The translations under genes and the position numbers were made by a program. The notes below the pieces were generated by a model. That model saw nothing but the letters and a program-made list of their open reading frames with translations. It had not been told where the DNA came from and ran no database searches. Positions 28,227-36,577 of a stretch of DNA of 64,000 nt are shown here, one piece after another. This stretch comes from Clostridioides difficile_D. GTDB taxonomy: Bacteria > Bacillota > Clostridia > Peptostreptococcales > Peptostreptococcaceae. The DNA is taken from assembly GCA_945861085.1 (NCBI GenBank), contig OX244046.1:2852001-2916000 (forward strand). Reading direction: 5' to 3'. Position 1 is the stretch's first letter. Every line of letters begins with the position of its first letter.

Positions 28227-28574
28227 CTAGTTATCCACATCTATATACTTTATTTGTCCATCTTTTGGATAGTCCATATTGAGCAATTCTTTTGCCTTTA
28301 GCTCAATTTCTTTTATCGATGTTTTTTCAGTTTTTTTTGCCTTTAGTTCCTCTAGTACTATCTCTTTTTTTCTTAAATCTTTTTGTAAATAGTAAATATC
28401 ATATTTCATTTCTGAGATTTTTGAATAACCACATAGATTCAATATTATTACTGCGAAAGTTGCAATCAGTAAAATGCATTTAGCTCCTATTTTTTTATTA
28501 TTTCTCTTTTTATAATTATTCTTTTTCTTATTTTTATATTCATTTAGATTCTGTATTTTATAATTTTTTTTCAA
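28227..28574 (-). CDS. FtsL-like septum formation protein
   Basis: 115 aa: a very basic Lys/Asn-rich cytoplasmic tail (about 1-35), one transmembrane helix (KCILLIATFAVIILNLCGY), then a coiled coil (about 55-100), the usual FtsL/DivIC topology. Sequence similarity in this family is weak, so the call rests on topology and its position just before the class B PBP. It starts at TTG behind GAGGTGAT. It probably forms a complex with the spoVD product. Confidence 0.75.
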   Translation of the reverse strand: MKKNYKIQNLNEYKNKKKNNYKKRNNKKIGAKCILLIATFAVIILNLCGYSKISEMKYDIYYLQKDLRKKEIVLEELKAKKTEKTSIKEIELKAKELLNMDYPKDGQIKYIDVDN

Positions 28575-28705
28575 ATTATCACCTCGATAATATAGATTTT
28601 AAATTTTCCTCTATACTATATTTGTTATTAATCTTATCTCTTCCTCTAAAATTTCATCGCTAAATTAATACACTATTGCACAATCTAATTGTAATTTTTT
28701 CTATG

Positions 28706-28758
28706 CACAACAAAAAACCTATAAATTCACTTATACTTTTATATTGAATCTATAGGTT
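28706..28758 (-). terminator. Terminator-like hairpin between rsmH and the ftsL-like gene
   Basis: On the minus strand, AACCTATAGATTCA pairs with TGAATTTATAGGTT (one G-U) and is followed by TTTTGTTG. It lies about 310 bp after the rsmH stop and 130 bp before the ftsL-like start, implying that ftsL-spoVD has its own promoter. Confidence 0.72.
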
Positions 28759-29067
28759 AGACATTCATTTTTATTTATTTTTATCACTTCTAATATTTTT
28801 AGATAATTTCTTCCATAAATATAATATGTAACTAACTATCTACTTTTTGATTCCTAAGCTCTCCATTATATTACCTAATATCACCTATATCTATATTTTT
28901 ATATCTAAATTGTCATTCTACGCCTCAATAACAAAGAACATTTCTTATAGTGTTAAGTGTTTTATAATTGCTTTACTAGTACAACAAAATATATCATACT
29001 TTTTAATTGATTATAATAAATCTTATTTATACATAAGATTACTCTTTAACTTTACAAACTATATAAG
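28759..29067. other. Gene-free stretch downstream of rsmH
   Basis: About 310 AT-rich bases between the rsmH stop and the hairpin. An antisense open frame runs through it into rsmH, but its composition is unlike a coding sequence and it has no ribosome-binding site. I see no RNA gene or repeat. Confidence 0.5.
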
Positions 29068-30003
29068 TTATATTCTTTCTGCTACTCTTAACTTAGCACT
29101 TCTTGAACGTGGATTTACTTCTATTTCTTCTTCACTAGGTAATATTGGTTTTCTAGTTATTATTTTTACTTCAGATTCTTTGTCACATTGGCATATAGGC
29201 AAATGTTGTGGACATATACAATCTGATGCTAGATATTTAAATGCATTTTTTACTATTCTGTCCTCTAATGAGTGAAATGTTATTATACAAATTCTTCCAC
29301 CTTCATTCATTATAGAGGAAGCATCATTTATCATCTTTGTAATTACTCCTAGTTCATTATTTACTTCTATTCGTATAGCCTGAAAAGTTCTTTTAGCTGG
29401 GTGAGGTCCATCTATTCTAGCTTTTTTAGGAATAGCCTTTTTAATTATATCAACCAATTCACCTGTAGTTTCTATTGGTTTATTTGCTCTTTCTTCAACT
29501 ATAAATTTAGCTATACGTTTAGCCCAGTTATCTTCACCATAATCTTTTATTATCTTAGATAGTTCATCTTCTGTATAATTATTTACAACATCATATGCAG
29601 AAAACTCACATCTAACATCCATTCTCATATCAAGTGGTGCATCTTGCATATAAGAAAAGCCTCTATCAGCTTCATCAAGTTGATGAGATGAAACTCCTAA
29701 ATCAGCTAATACACCATCAATCTTGTAAACTCCTATTTTTTCTAATTCCTCTTTTATATTTTCAAAATTACTATGAACAAACTTCACTCTACTTTCGTAT
29801 TCACTCAATCTCTCTTTTGCTGTATTTATAGCGTTTTTATCTTGGTCAAACCCTATAAATAATCCCTTATCTGACAGTTTTTTTACTATCTCCCTAGAAT
29901 GTCCTGCTCCTCCCATAGTACAGTCAACATACACTCCATCTGGCTTTATATTTAAATTTTCTATACACTCATTTAAAAGAACTGATACATGATGAAATTC
30001 CAT
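29068..30003 (-). CDS. rsmH: 16S rRNA (cytosine-1402 N4)-methyltransferase RsmH (MraW)
   Basis: SAM-dependent methyltransferase acting on the ribosomal P site. 311 aa from MEFHHVSVLLNECIE. SAM motif VDCTMGGAGHS, DGVLADLGVSSHQLD, the insert helix region, RTFQAIRIEVNNEL and ITFHSLEDRIVK; it ends in a basic NPRSRSAKLRVAERI. The frame is open further 5', but AAGGAGGT at 30008-30015 sits just before the ATG at 30003. It normally heads dcw clusters behind mraZ; here lgt is upstream instead and no mraZ is seen. Confidence 0.97.
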   Translation of the reverse strand: MEFHHVSVLLNECIENLNIKPDGVYVDCTMGGAGHSREIVKKLSDKGLFIGFDQDKNAINTAKERLSEYESRVKFVHSNFENIKEELEKIGVYKIDGVLADLGVSSHQLDEADRGFSYMQDAPLDMRMDVRCEFSAYDVVNNYTEDELSKIIKDYGEDNWAKRIAKFIVEERANKPIETTGELVDIIKKAIPKKARIDGPHPAKRTFQAIRIEVNNELGVITKMINDASSIMNEGGRICIITFHSLEDRIVKNAFKYLASDCICPQHLPICQCDKESEVKIITRKPILPSEEEIEVNPRSRSAKLRVAERI

Positions 30004-30038
30004 ATTTACCTCCTTTATACTCACTATTTAAACTATTA

Positions 30039-30779
30039 TTAACTAATATTATGTTTATTTTTCTTTGATAAATAAACATGTGCAATTATACCACCAATAA
30101 CTCCAATCAAGCTTATCACTTGTGCCATTCTAAGTGGTCCTAACATTAAACTATCTGTTCTTAATCCCTCTATAAAAAATCTTCCAATTGAATATAAAGT
30201 TACATAAGTAACTATAACTTGCCCTTCATATTTTTTATTTTTTCTAAATAGTAATAAAACTATAAATATACCAAAATCCCATATGGACTCATATAGAAAA
30301 GTTGGATGCACTTTTACTCCATCAACCATTATTCCCCAAGGTAAATTAGTAGCACCTCCATGTGCTTCTCCATTAATAAAATTTCCCCATCTACCTATAG
30401 CTTGTGCTAAAGGCATTCCAAGTATAACTGTATCAGCCATTTTTAAGAAGTTAATATTTTTAATCTTAGTGTATATATAACCAGCTAATATTCCACCAAT
30501 TAACCCTCCATGTATAGCAAGTCCACCACCTCTAAAATTAAAAATTTGAGACATATTTTGAGCATAATAACTCCAATTAAATACTACATAATAGATTCTT
30601 GCACAGATTAGTCCAACCGGAATTGCTATTATAGCTATATTTAATACATCATCTTCTTTAATTCCCACTCTTTTTGATTCTTTTATTGCTATTAAAGTCC
30701 CTAAAATCATTCCACATGCCATAAGTATTCCATACCACATGATGTCTATTCCAAACAGTGTAAATGCTATTCTATCCAT
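30039..30779 (-). CDS. lgt: Prolipoprotein diacylglyceryl transferase
   Basis: Transfers diacylglycerol to the lipobox cysteine of prolipoproteins. 246 aa with seven hydrophobic segments; NFRGGGLAIHGGLIGG and the signature GRWGNFINGEAHGGATNLPWG (split here) are present, and a C-terminal GRFFIEGLRTDSL follows. AGAGGTGA precedes the ATG. It reads toward rsmH with a 35-bp gap. Confidence 0.96.
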   Translation of the reverse strand: MDRIAFTLFGIDIMWYGILMACGMILGTLIAIKESKRVGIKEDDVLNIAIIAIPVGLICARIYYVVFNWSYYAQNMSQIFNFRGGGLAIHGGLIGGILAGYIYTKIKNINFLKMADTVILGMPLAQAIGRWGNFINGEAHGGATNLPWGIMVDGVKVHPTFLYESIWDFGIFIVLLLFRKNKKYEGQVIVTYVTLYSIGRFFIEGLRTDSLMLGPLRMAQVISLIGVIGGIIAHVYLSKKNKHNIS

Positions 30780-30819
30780 AACGTCACCTCTTTGTATTAA
30801 TTAAAAATATTTCCAAAGC

Positions 30820-30859
30820 AATTTAGTATAATTACAATTAATTGTAATTATACTAAATT
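30820..30859. repeat. 40-bp perfect palindrome upstream of lgt
   Basis: Every base from 30820 pairs with its mirror to 30859 (centre CAATTAATTG). No T-run follows on either strand, so it does not look like a terminator. It lies about 40 bp upstream of the lgt start, where a promoter or operator would be. It could be an operator, a cruciform, or an mRNA hairpin in the lgt leader. Confidence 0.85.
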
Positions 30860-30957
30860 ATGATAACATATTAATGTTAATTCTACAAAAAATATTAAAA
30901 TTTATTCTATAAACACTATAATATATTATACCAATCTAACTACGTAAAATTCTTTGA

Positions 30958-30992
30958 AATCAAAAAGATTGATGTATGTATACACCAATCTC
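30958..30992 (-). terminator. Intrinsic terminator of the M16 peptidase operon
   Basis: On the minus strand, AGATTGGTGTA-TACA-TACATCAATCT is followed by TTTTGATTT, about 140 bp after the stop of the peptidase gene. Confidence 0.8.
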
Positions 30993-31131
30993 TTATATAT
31001 TTGTATTTATGCTTCTTAAATTTTTCAACTTAATTTATATATATTTTACAAATCTATTTCTTGTTTCACTAGAATAAACATTCAAATGCACAGTCTAGCA
31101 TTTAACTGTTATTCTTATGATTATCAAATTT

Positions 31132-32418
31132 TTATTTAGGTTCTACAATAGAAATAACACAATACTCTTCTTTAAAGTGTTCTTTTAATCTTTCTTCAAT
31201 TTCCTCAAAAGTAACGTCTTTAATAACATCTAAATAATCCAATATATTTATATCCTTAAATACATAAGATATAAAACTATTTCCTATAAAGTTTATAGAA
31301 TCAAAACACTTAATAAATGACCCTATTTTTTTCTTTTTAGTTCTCTCAAATTCCTCTTTTGATAATCCTTCTTGTTTTGATTTTTCTATATACTCAAGAA
31401 TTATCTCTTTTACTTTTTTAGGTTCTTTAGAATCTCCAGCTATTATACTAAAAGCATAATCCACTTGAGACGAAAATCCAGCTCCAAAATTTTCATTTAT
31501 TAATCCTTGCATATACAAATCTTCATAAAGTTTACTTCCTTTTTTAAATAGCATACCTACAAGTATGTCAGTTACAATTTCTTTACGTAAAAGTTCTTTC
31601 CCTTTTAAACCAACATTACTATCTTTAAAACCTATGTTAAACATAGGCATAGATATAGGGAATTTTTCTATAACTTCTTTTTCTTTTACACTTTCTGGTT
31701 CTTTTGGATAAAACCTCTCTATACTCTTAGAAAGTTTATCTATATCATAATTGTTTGATTTTTTAGTTATATCTATAACTTTTTCTACATCTAGGTCACC
31801 AACAACAAATAAGGCCATATTCCCTGGATTATAGAAAGTGTTATAGCATTTATATAGTTCTTCTTTAGTTATCTTATATATACTATCTACCGTACCTGCT
31901 ATATCAATTCTAGTAGGATAATTTACATACATTGCCTTCAAGCAATTAAAATATACATTCCAATCAGGGTCATCATTGTACATTTTTATTTCTTGTGCTA
32001 TTATACCTTTTTCCTTTTCAACATTTTCATCTGTAAAATAAGGTGTTTGAACATAATCAATTAGATGCTCCAGACTCTCATAAAAATTTTCGGTAGCAGA
32101 AAATAAGTATGCTGTCATCGTAAAATTAGTAAACGCATTTGCGTTTACTCCTAATTTAGAAAATTTATCAAAGGCATCTCTTCCATCAGGTTGCTCAAAC
32201 ATCTTATGCTCTAGAAAATGTGCAATTCCTTCATTCACTCTAATTCTTTTATCTTCTCCAATTGGAACAAATTCTAAATCATTTGAACCATAATTAGTAG
32301 CCAGAATAGCATATTTTTTAGTAAACCCTTTCTTAGGCATAAAATATACATCTAATCCATTTTTCAATTTCTCATAATAAACTTCTTCTCTCAATATATC
32401 ATTAACTATTTTTTCCAT
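31132..32418 (-). CDS. ymfH: M16 family metallopeptidase, catalytic partner (YmfH-like)
   Basis: 428 aa. It has the inverted zinc motif HFLEHKMFE (HXXEH) near residue 75 and the downstream glutamate region EKGIIAQEIKMYNDDPDWN. Two M16 domains are present. An in-frame ATG at 32433 overlaps the upstream stop, but GGAGGAG lies 6 bases before the ATG at 32418, which is taken as the start. Homologous YmfF/YmfH pairs have been linked in Bacillus to elongation factor P modification; that role here is inference. It acts with the next-upstream gene. Confidence 0.87.
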   Translation of the reverse strand: MEKIVNDILREEVYYEKLKNGLDVYFMPKKGFTKKYAILATNYGSNDLEFVPIGEDKRIRVNEGIAHFLEHKMFEQPDGRDAFDKFSKLGVNANAFTNFTMTAYLFSATENFYESLEHLIDYVQTPYFTDENVEKEKGIIAQEIKMYNDDPDWNVYFNCLKAMYVNYPTRIDIAGTVDSIYKITKEELYKCYNTFYNPGNMALFVVGDLDVEKVIDITKKSNNYDIDKLSKSIERFYPKEPESVKEKEVIEKFPISMPMFNIGFKDSNVGLKGKELLRKEIVTDILVGMLFKKGSKLYEDLYMQGLINENFGAGFSSQVDYAFSIIAGDSKEPKKVKEIILEYIEKSKQEGLSKEEFERTKKKKIGSFIKCFDSINFIGNSFISYVFKDINILDYLDVIKDVTFEEIEERLKEHFKEEYCVISIVEPK

Positions 32419-32432
32419 AGACATCTCCTCCA

Positions 32433-33698
32433 TTAATTTCTCAAGAAGTATATAGTATCAAGTTCTATATCTTTTATAGCTTCAACTATATCCTTTTTAG
32501 TGACTTTTTCTATACTAGATATTATATCTTCTACTTCAGAATTTGTCTTTGCCATAGACTGAGAGAAAGCAAAATCAGACATACCACCTATATTATCAGT
32601 TATAGATTTCATAGAATTAACTAAAGCAAGTTTGCTATTTTCTAATTCTTCATCAGATATATCACCTGCTTTTACACTTTCTACTTGTTTTTTTATCAAT
32701 TCCACAGCTTTATCATAATCTTTAGTTTCTATACCAGATGATATAAACATGATACTCTTGTACTTCTCTATTGAAGAGAATATATAGTAACATAAACTTT
32801 CTTTTTCTCTTACATTCACAAATAATTTGGATTGTGGTCCACCACCTAAGACATTGCTTCCAACTACAAGAGCATAATATCTATCTGTATCTGCATAATC
32901 CACATTTGCTCTATAACCCATGACTAACTTACCTTGAGTTATTTCCATTTGTTCATCTATAACTTTTACTTCATCTACATTTTTTATAAAATCTGCTCTT
33001 GGTATATCTATAATATCTTCTCTTTCAAACTTTAGATTCTTACTAATTATATCTACAACTTTATCTTCATCAAAATTACCTTCTACAACTATATCTATTG
33101 GTGATGTTTTAAGTATATTTTTGTAATGTTCATATAAATCTTTTGCAGTTATACTATCTATTTCATCTTCATAACCAAATTCACTTACACTATATCTTTC
33201 ACCTTTACACATAGCCTCAATACATTTATCTTGTGCATACTCTTTTTTATCATTTATTATTGATTGTATCTTCTCTCTTAAATTTTCTTTTTCAATATTT
33301 AAATATTCTTCTTTGAATCCACCATCTACAACAAGAGTGTTATTTATTACTTCATTAAAAAATTCTACTACTTCTTCAAATATACTCTCATCTAAATATT
33401 TTTCACTTATGTTAATTATTTTAAAACTCAATACTTGACGTTCTCCACGTTTTATAGCATCAGCTCCCATAGATGAACCATATAAATCATCTAATTTATT
33501 TGATATTGCTCTAGCACTAGGATATTTCTCACTTCCACTTGCTATTATTGATGGTATTAAAGCATTTTTTGTAGTTTCTTTTTCATCCAGTAATCTCTGA
33601 ACATATAAGCTTATAAGATTGGATTTAAACTTTTCTGTTTTTATCAAAGTAAGATTAATATTATTACCTAAATTTATTATTTTTTTAGTATTAACCAT
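32433..33698 (-). CDS. ymfF: M16 family peptidase-like protein lacking the zinc motif (YmfF-like)
   Basis: 421 aa with an M16 fold and C-terminal segments such as GGGPQSKLFVNVREKESLCYY, but no HXXEH motif in the N-terminal domain: the equivalent helix reads TKNALIPSIIASGSEKYPS. It is therefore a non-catalytic partner, the usual arrangement for a YmfF/YmfH pair, with catalysis by the downstream gene. It starts ATG behind AGGAGGT and overlaps the next gene's untranslated start region. Confidence 0.85.
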   Translation of the reverse strand: MVNTKKIINLGNNINLTLIKTEKFKSNLISLYVQRLLDEKETTKNALIPSIIASGSEKYPSARAISNKLDDLYGSSMGADAIKRGERQVLSFKIINISEKYLDESIFEEVVEFFNEVINNTLVVDGGFKEEYLNIEKENLREKIQSIINDKKEYAQDKCIEAMCKGERYSVSEFGYEDEIDSITAKDLYEHYKNILKTSPIDIVVEGNFDEDKVVDIISKNLKFEREDIIDIPRADFIKNVDEVKVIDEQMEITQGKLVMGYRANVDYADTDRYYALVVGSNVLGGGPQSKLFVNVREKESLCYYIFSSIEKYKSIMFISSGIETKDYDKAVELIKKQVESVKAGDISDEELENSKLALVNSMKSITDNIGGMSDFAFSQSMAKTNSEVEDIISSIEKVTKKDIVEAIKDIELDTIYFLRN

Positions 33699-34013
33699 AT
33701 GTACCTCCTATTTTTATTTAAACATCAATTTTTAAATTGAAATTTATTTATTTTTTAATTGCATATACTCACATATAAAAACCTTCTATTTAATTATATC
33801 CTTTTTATTATTTTCTAAAAGCAATATTTTTATTTAAATTAAATATAAAGATTATTTAAATAAATATGCTTTAAAGTCTAGTTTACAAGCTTGATGTATA
33901 TGATGTATAATCAATATGTATGTCTATAATTAAAACAATTTTACAATCCTATAGATTGATTGTTTAAGGTTATATAAAGAATATAAAAAAGAATAAGAGA
34001 GAGGACGATTAAT
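33699..34013. other. Divergent intergenic region between the M16 pair and ychF
   Basis: 315 AT-rich bases. The part nearest ychF holds a good promoter (33882-33911). I see no ORF, repeat or structured RNA in the remainder. Confidence 0.5.
33882..33911 (+). promoter_or_regulatory. Predicted sigma-A promoter of ychF
   Basis: TTTACA (33882-33887), an 18-bp spacer and TATAAT (33906-33911), about 100 bp before the ychF ATG. Confidence 0.6.
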
Positions 34014-35111
34014 ATGAAATTAGGTATAGTTGGTTTACCAAATGTAGGTAAAAGCACACTATTTAACGCAATAACTCAAGCAGGTGCAGAATCTGCAAAT
34101 TACCCTTTTTGTACAATAGACCCAAATGTCGGAGTTGTATCTGTTCCAGATGAAAGACTAAACAAACTACAAGAATTATATAATTCTGAAAAAATAGTTC
34201 CTACTGCTATAGAATTTTGTGACATAGCTGGTTTAGTTAGAGGTGCTTCTAAAGGAGAAGGATTAGGAAATAAATTTTTATCACATATAAGAGAAGTTGA
34301 TGCAATAGTACATGTTGTTAGATGCTTTGAAGATGAAAATGTTGTACATGTAGATGGTTCTGTAGACCCACTTCGTGATATAGAAACTATAAACTTAGAA
34401 TTAATTTTTTCTGATATAGAGATTCTTGAAAGAAGAATTCATAAAACTCAAAAGGCTGCTAAAGCTGATAAAACTTTAGCTTCTGAACTTGATTTATTAA
34501 AATCAATTATGTCTACTTTAGAAGAAAGTAAGTGTGTAAGAACTATGCAATTTACAGAAGATGAACAAGTATTCGTAAATTCATTGGATTTGCTTACATC
34601 TAAGCCTGTAATATATGCTTCAAATGTATCAGAAGATGATTTAGCTGATAATGGAGAAAATAATAAATATGTTCAACAAGTTAAAGCATTTGCGGAAACA
34701 GAAGATGCTGAAGTTGTTGTTGTATGTGCACAAATAGAGGCAGAAATTTCTGAACTTGATTCTGCTGAAGAAAAGAAAGAATTTTTAGAGACATTAGGTC
34801 TTGAACAGTCAGGACTTGATAAACTTATAAAATCATCTTATGCTTTACTTGGTTTAATTTCATTCTTAACTGCTGGTCCAAAAGAAGTTAGAGCATGGAC
34901 TATAAAAGTTGGAAGTAAGGCACCTCAAGCAGGAGGAAAGATACATTCTGATATAGAAAGAGGATTTATCAGAGCTGAAACAATAGCTTTTGATGATTTA
35001 GTTGAGCATGGTACTATGGCTGCTGCTAAAGAAAAAGGATTAGTTAAACTGGAAGGTAAAGAATACATAGTTAAAGATGGAGATGTAATATTATTTAGAT
35101 TTAATGTTTAA
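34014..35111 (+). CDS. ychF: Redox-regulated ATPase YchF
   Basis: Obg-family nucleotide hydrolase that prefers ATP and associates with ribosomes. 365 aa: G1 GLPNVGKSTLFNA, switch DIAGLVRGASKGEGLGNKFL, a coiled-coil insert near 130-175, the altered G4 region (YASN in place of NKxD, which explains ATP preference), and a C-terminal TGS domain (WTIKVGSKAPQAGGKIHSD). GAGAGGA precedes the ATG. It is monocistronic on the plus strand. Confidence 0.97.
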   Translation: MKLGIVGLPNVGKSTLFNAITQAGAESANYPFCTIDPNVGVVSVPDERLNKLQELYNSEKIVPTAIEFCDIAGLVRGASKGEGLGNKFLSHIREVDAIVHVVRCFEDENVVHVDGSVDPLRDIETINLELIFSDIEILERRIHKTQKAAKADKTLASELDLLKSIMSTLEESKCVRTMQFTEDEQVFVNSLDLLTSKPVIYASNVSEDDLADNGENNKYVQQVKAFAETEDAEVVVVCAQIEAEISELDSAEEKKEFLETLGLEQSGLDKLIKSSYALLGLISFLTAGPKEVRAWTIKVGSKAPQAGGKIHSDIERGFIRAETIAFDDLVEHGTMAAAKEKGLVKLEGKEYIVKDGDVILFRFNV

Positions 35112-35208
35112 AATGATTAATTGTATACACTTTAACTATTGTATGTATTATAAGTAAAAGATTAAGGTTATAATAATGTAATATTATCTTATAATAATTG
35201 TATAAAAT

Positions 35209-35279
35209 TTATATCAAAAGGAGAGTTATTTCAAATGATTTGTATAAATTATAATAAAAAGCTCTCTCTTTGATATAAT
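35209..35279 (+). terminator. Long imperfect hairpin after ychF
   Basis: TTATATCAAAAGGAGAG (35209-35225) pairs with CTCTCTCTTTGATATAA (35262-35279) with a small mismatch. There is no clear T-run, so it is either a weak terminator or an mRNA 3'-end stabiliser. It lies about 100 bp after the ychF stop. Confidence 0.45.
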
Positions 35280-35332
35280 AAAATTACTTATACATATATA
35301 AAATTTAAATTTATAAATTATCTTTTCATTTT

Positions 35333-36370
35333 TTAAAACATGTATAGCACACCTATAGAAATTACTATTGTTACTATCGAAAGTATTTTGCTACAATCCC
35401 AGATACGTTTACCCCCAAAACATTCAAATGGATAAAAAGGTATACTATGTAAGATTAATAGACTTTGCCCAAATGAAACTATATAATCACAAAAAACTGA
35501 TTGATTTCCAAACATTATCATCCATAAAACAAAACATAGTAATCCTAGCCATTCAAATAATCCCTCAATAGCCATATTATGCTTAAATACAGCAGTTTGC
35601 TTATACTTTTTGGGGTAAAATCTACCTATAATTGGCCACACACCACCTAGTACTGTAACCAATAATGATATTAGCAATCCACCTCTTGTAACAGTAAATG
35701 TCCATTTCTCAGGTAAAACTAAAGTTGCAACCATACCACCAATTAAAGAAATAATCAATAGAGAAAAAAGTGCACCTACTTTGATGGTAAAATCAATAAA
35801 ATTATTAAATAATAAAACAGGAAACAATATTAATAAATTTAAAACCATGTAAGTTCCTAATTGTTTAATTGATGAACTACTTTTTTGTTCTGATGTACTC
35901 CATAGATGAAATCCAGAAGCAATAAAAAGTGTACTATATATCCATAATTGTATAGTTCCAATTAACCCATAATTTTTTAACATCTGTGTAAAGCTCATAA
36001 TATTATATCCATTATTTTCAAAGAGTTTCCATGATGCAACATTATCATCTTTTACAGTAGCAGTCACCGTTTTGCAACCTTGTTCTTTTAAAAATACAGT
36101 TACTTTTTCATAAAGTTTACTTCCTATGCCTTTACCATCATATCCTTTTTTTACATAGGCTGTTTCTAAATAACCAACTTTTTGACTATTTTTTACAGGA
36201 AAAATTCTGTAAGAAGCCATACCAACAATATGACCATCCACTATAGCAAGAAAAGCATCTTTTGGTTTTTTGAATGCCAACCCTTCTACCAATCCAAAAC
36301 TTGATTTACCAAGTTCCCACACAAACCGTCTTTCATCATTCAACATTTTTCTAATTATTATATTATCCAA
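35333..36370 (-). CDS. GNAT acetyltransferase fused to a polytopic membrane domain
   Basis: Residues 1-135 form a GNAT domain: AIVDGHIVGMASYRI, then the acetyl-CoA-binding GYDGKGIGSKLYEKV (R/Q-x-x-G-x-G/A variant) and the late DDNVASWKLFENNGYN. Residues 145-345 contain about seven hydrophobic helices with no recognised family. The start is TTG behind AGGGAGG. The substrate is unknown; the fusion suggests acetylation of a membrane-associated or exported molecule. The gene stands alone between ychF (convergent) and the GGDEF-EAL gene. Confidence 0.8.
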   Translation of the reverse strand: MDNIIIRKMLNDERRFVWELGKSSFGLVEGLAFKKPKDAFLAIVDGHIVGMASYRIFPVKNSQKVGYLETAYVKKGYDGKGIGSKLYEKVTVFLKEQGCKTVTATVKDDNVASWKLFENNGYNIMSFTQMLKNYGLIGTIQLWIYSTLFIASGFHLWSTSEQKSSSSIKQLGTYMVLNLLILFPVLLFNNFIDFTIKVGALFSLLIISLIGGMVATLVLPEKWTFTVTRGGLLISLLVTVLGGVWPIIGRFYPKKYKQTAVFKHNMAIEGLFEWLGLLCFVLWMIMFGNQSVFCDYIVSFGQSLLILHSIPFYPFECFGGKRIWDCSKILSIVTIVISIGVLYMF

Positions 36371-36506
36371 ATTTTCCCTCCCTAGTTTTTAAATAATTTT
36401 TAATATGTATCTAACTCTAAATATCTACCTTTTGACATTGATAACTTTAAGTTACCTTTAGCATTGATTAATAATGATTTATGTTTTTATAATAGTATAT
36501 TTTTAT

Positions 36507-36545
36507 ATAAAAAAAGTGAGCATTGATTAACAAGGTTCACTTTTT
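36507..36545 (-). terminator. Intrinsic terminator of the GGDEF-EAL gene
   Basis: On the minus strand, AAAAAGTGAAC-(loop)-GCTCACTTTTT is followed by TTATAT, about 30 bp after the stop at 36578. Confidence 0.8.
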
Positions 36546-36577
36546 ATAAATTTTTGTGCTATATTTTATAAAATTAT

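Larger units (their letters stand above)
30780..31131. other. Intergenic region upstream of lgt (palindrome and terminator)
   Basis: A 352-bp gap between the M16 peptidase gene and lgt. It contains a 40-bp perfect palindrome (30820-30859), an intrinsic terminator for the upstream genes (30958-30992) and otherwise AT-rich sequence without a gene. Confidence 0.6.

Noticed and set aside
28847..29275. A 142-aa plus-strand open frame
   Set aside because: It runs antisense into the conserved C-terminus of rsmH, has no Shine-Dalgarno and has no family-like features.
30820..30859. The palindrome before lgt as a terminator
   Set aside because: There is no T-run on either strand, and a good terminator for the upstream genes lies 100 bp away.
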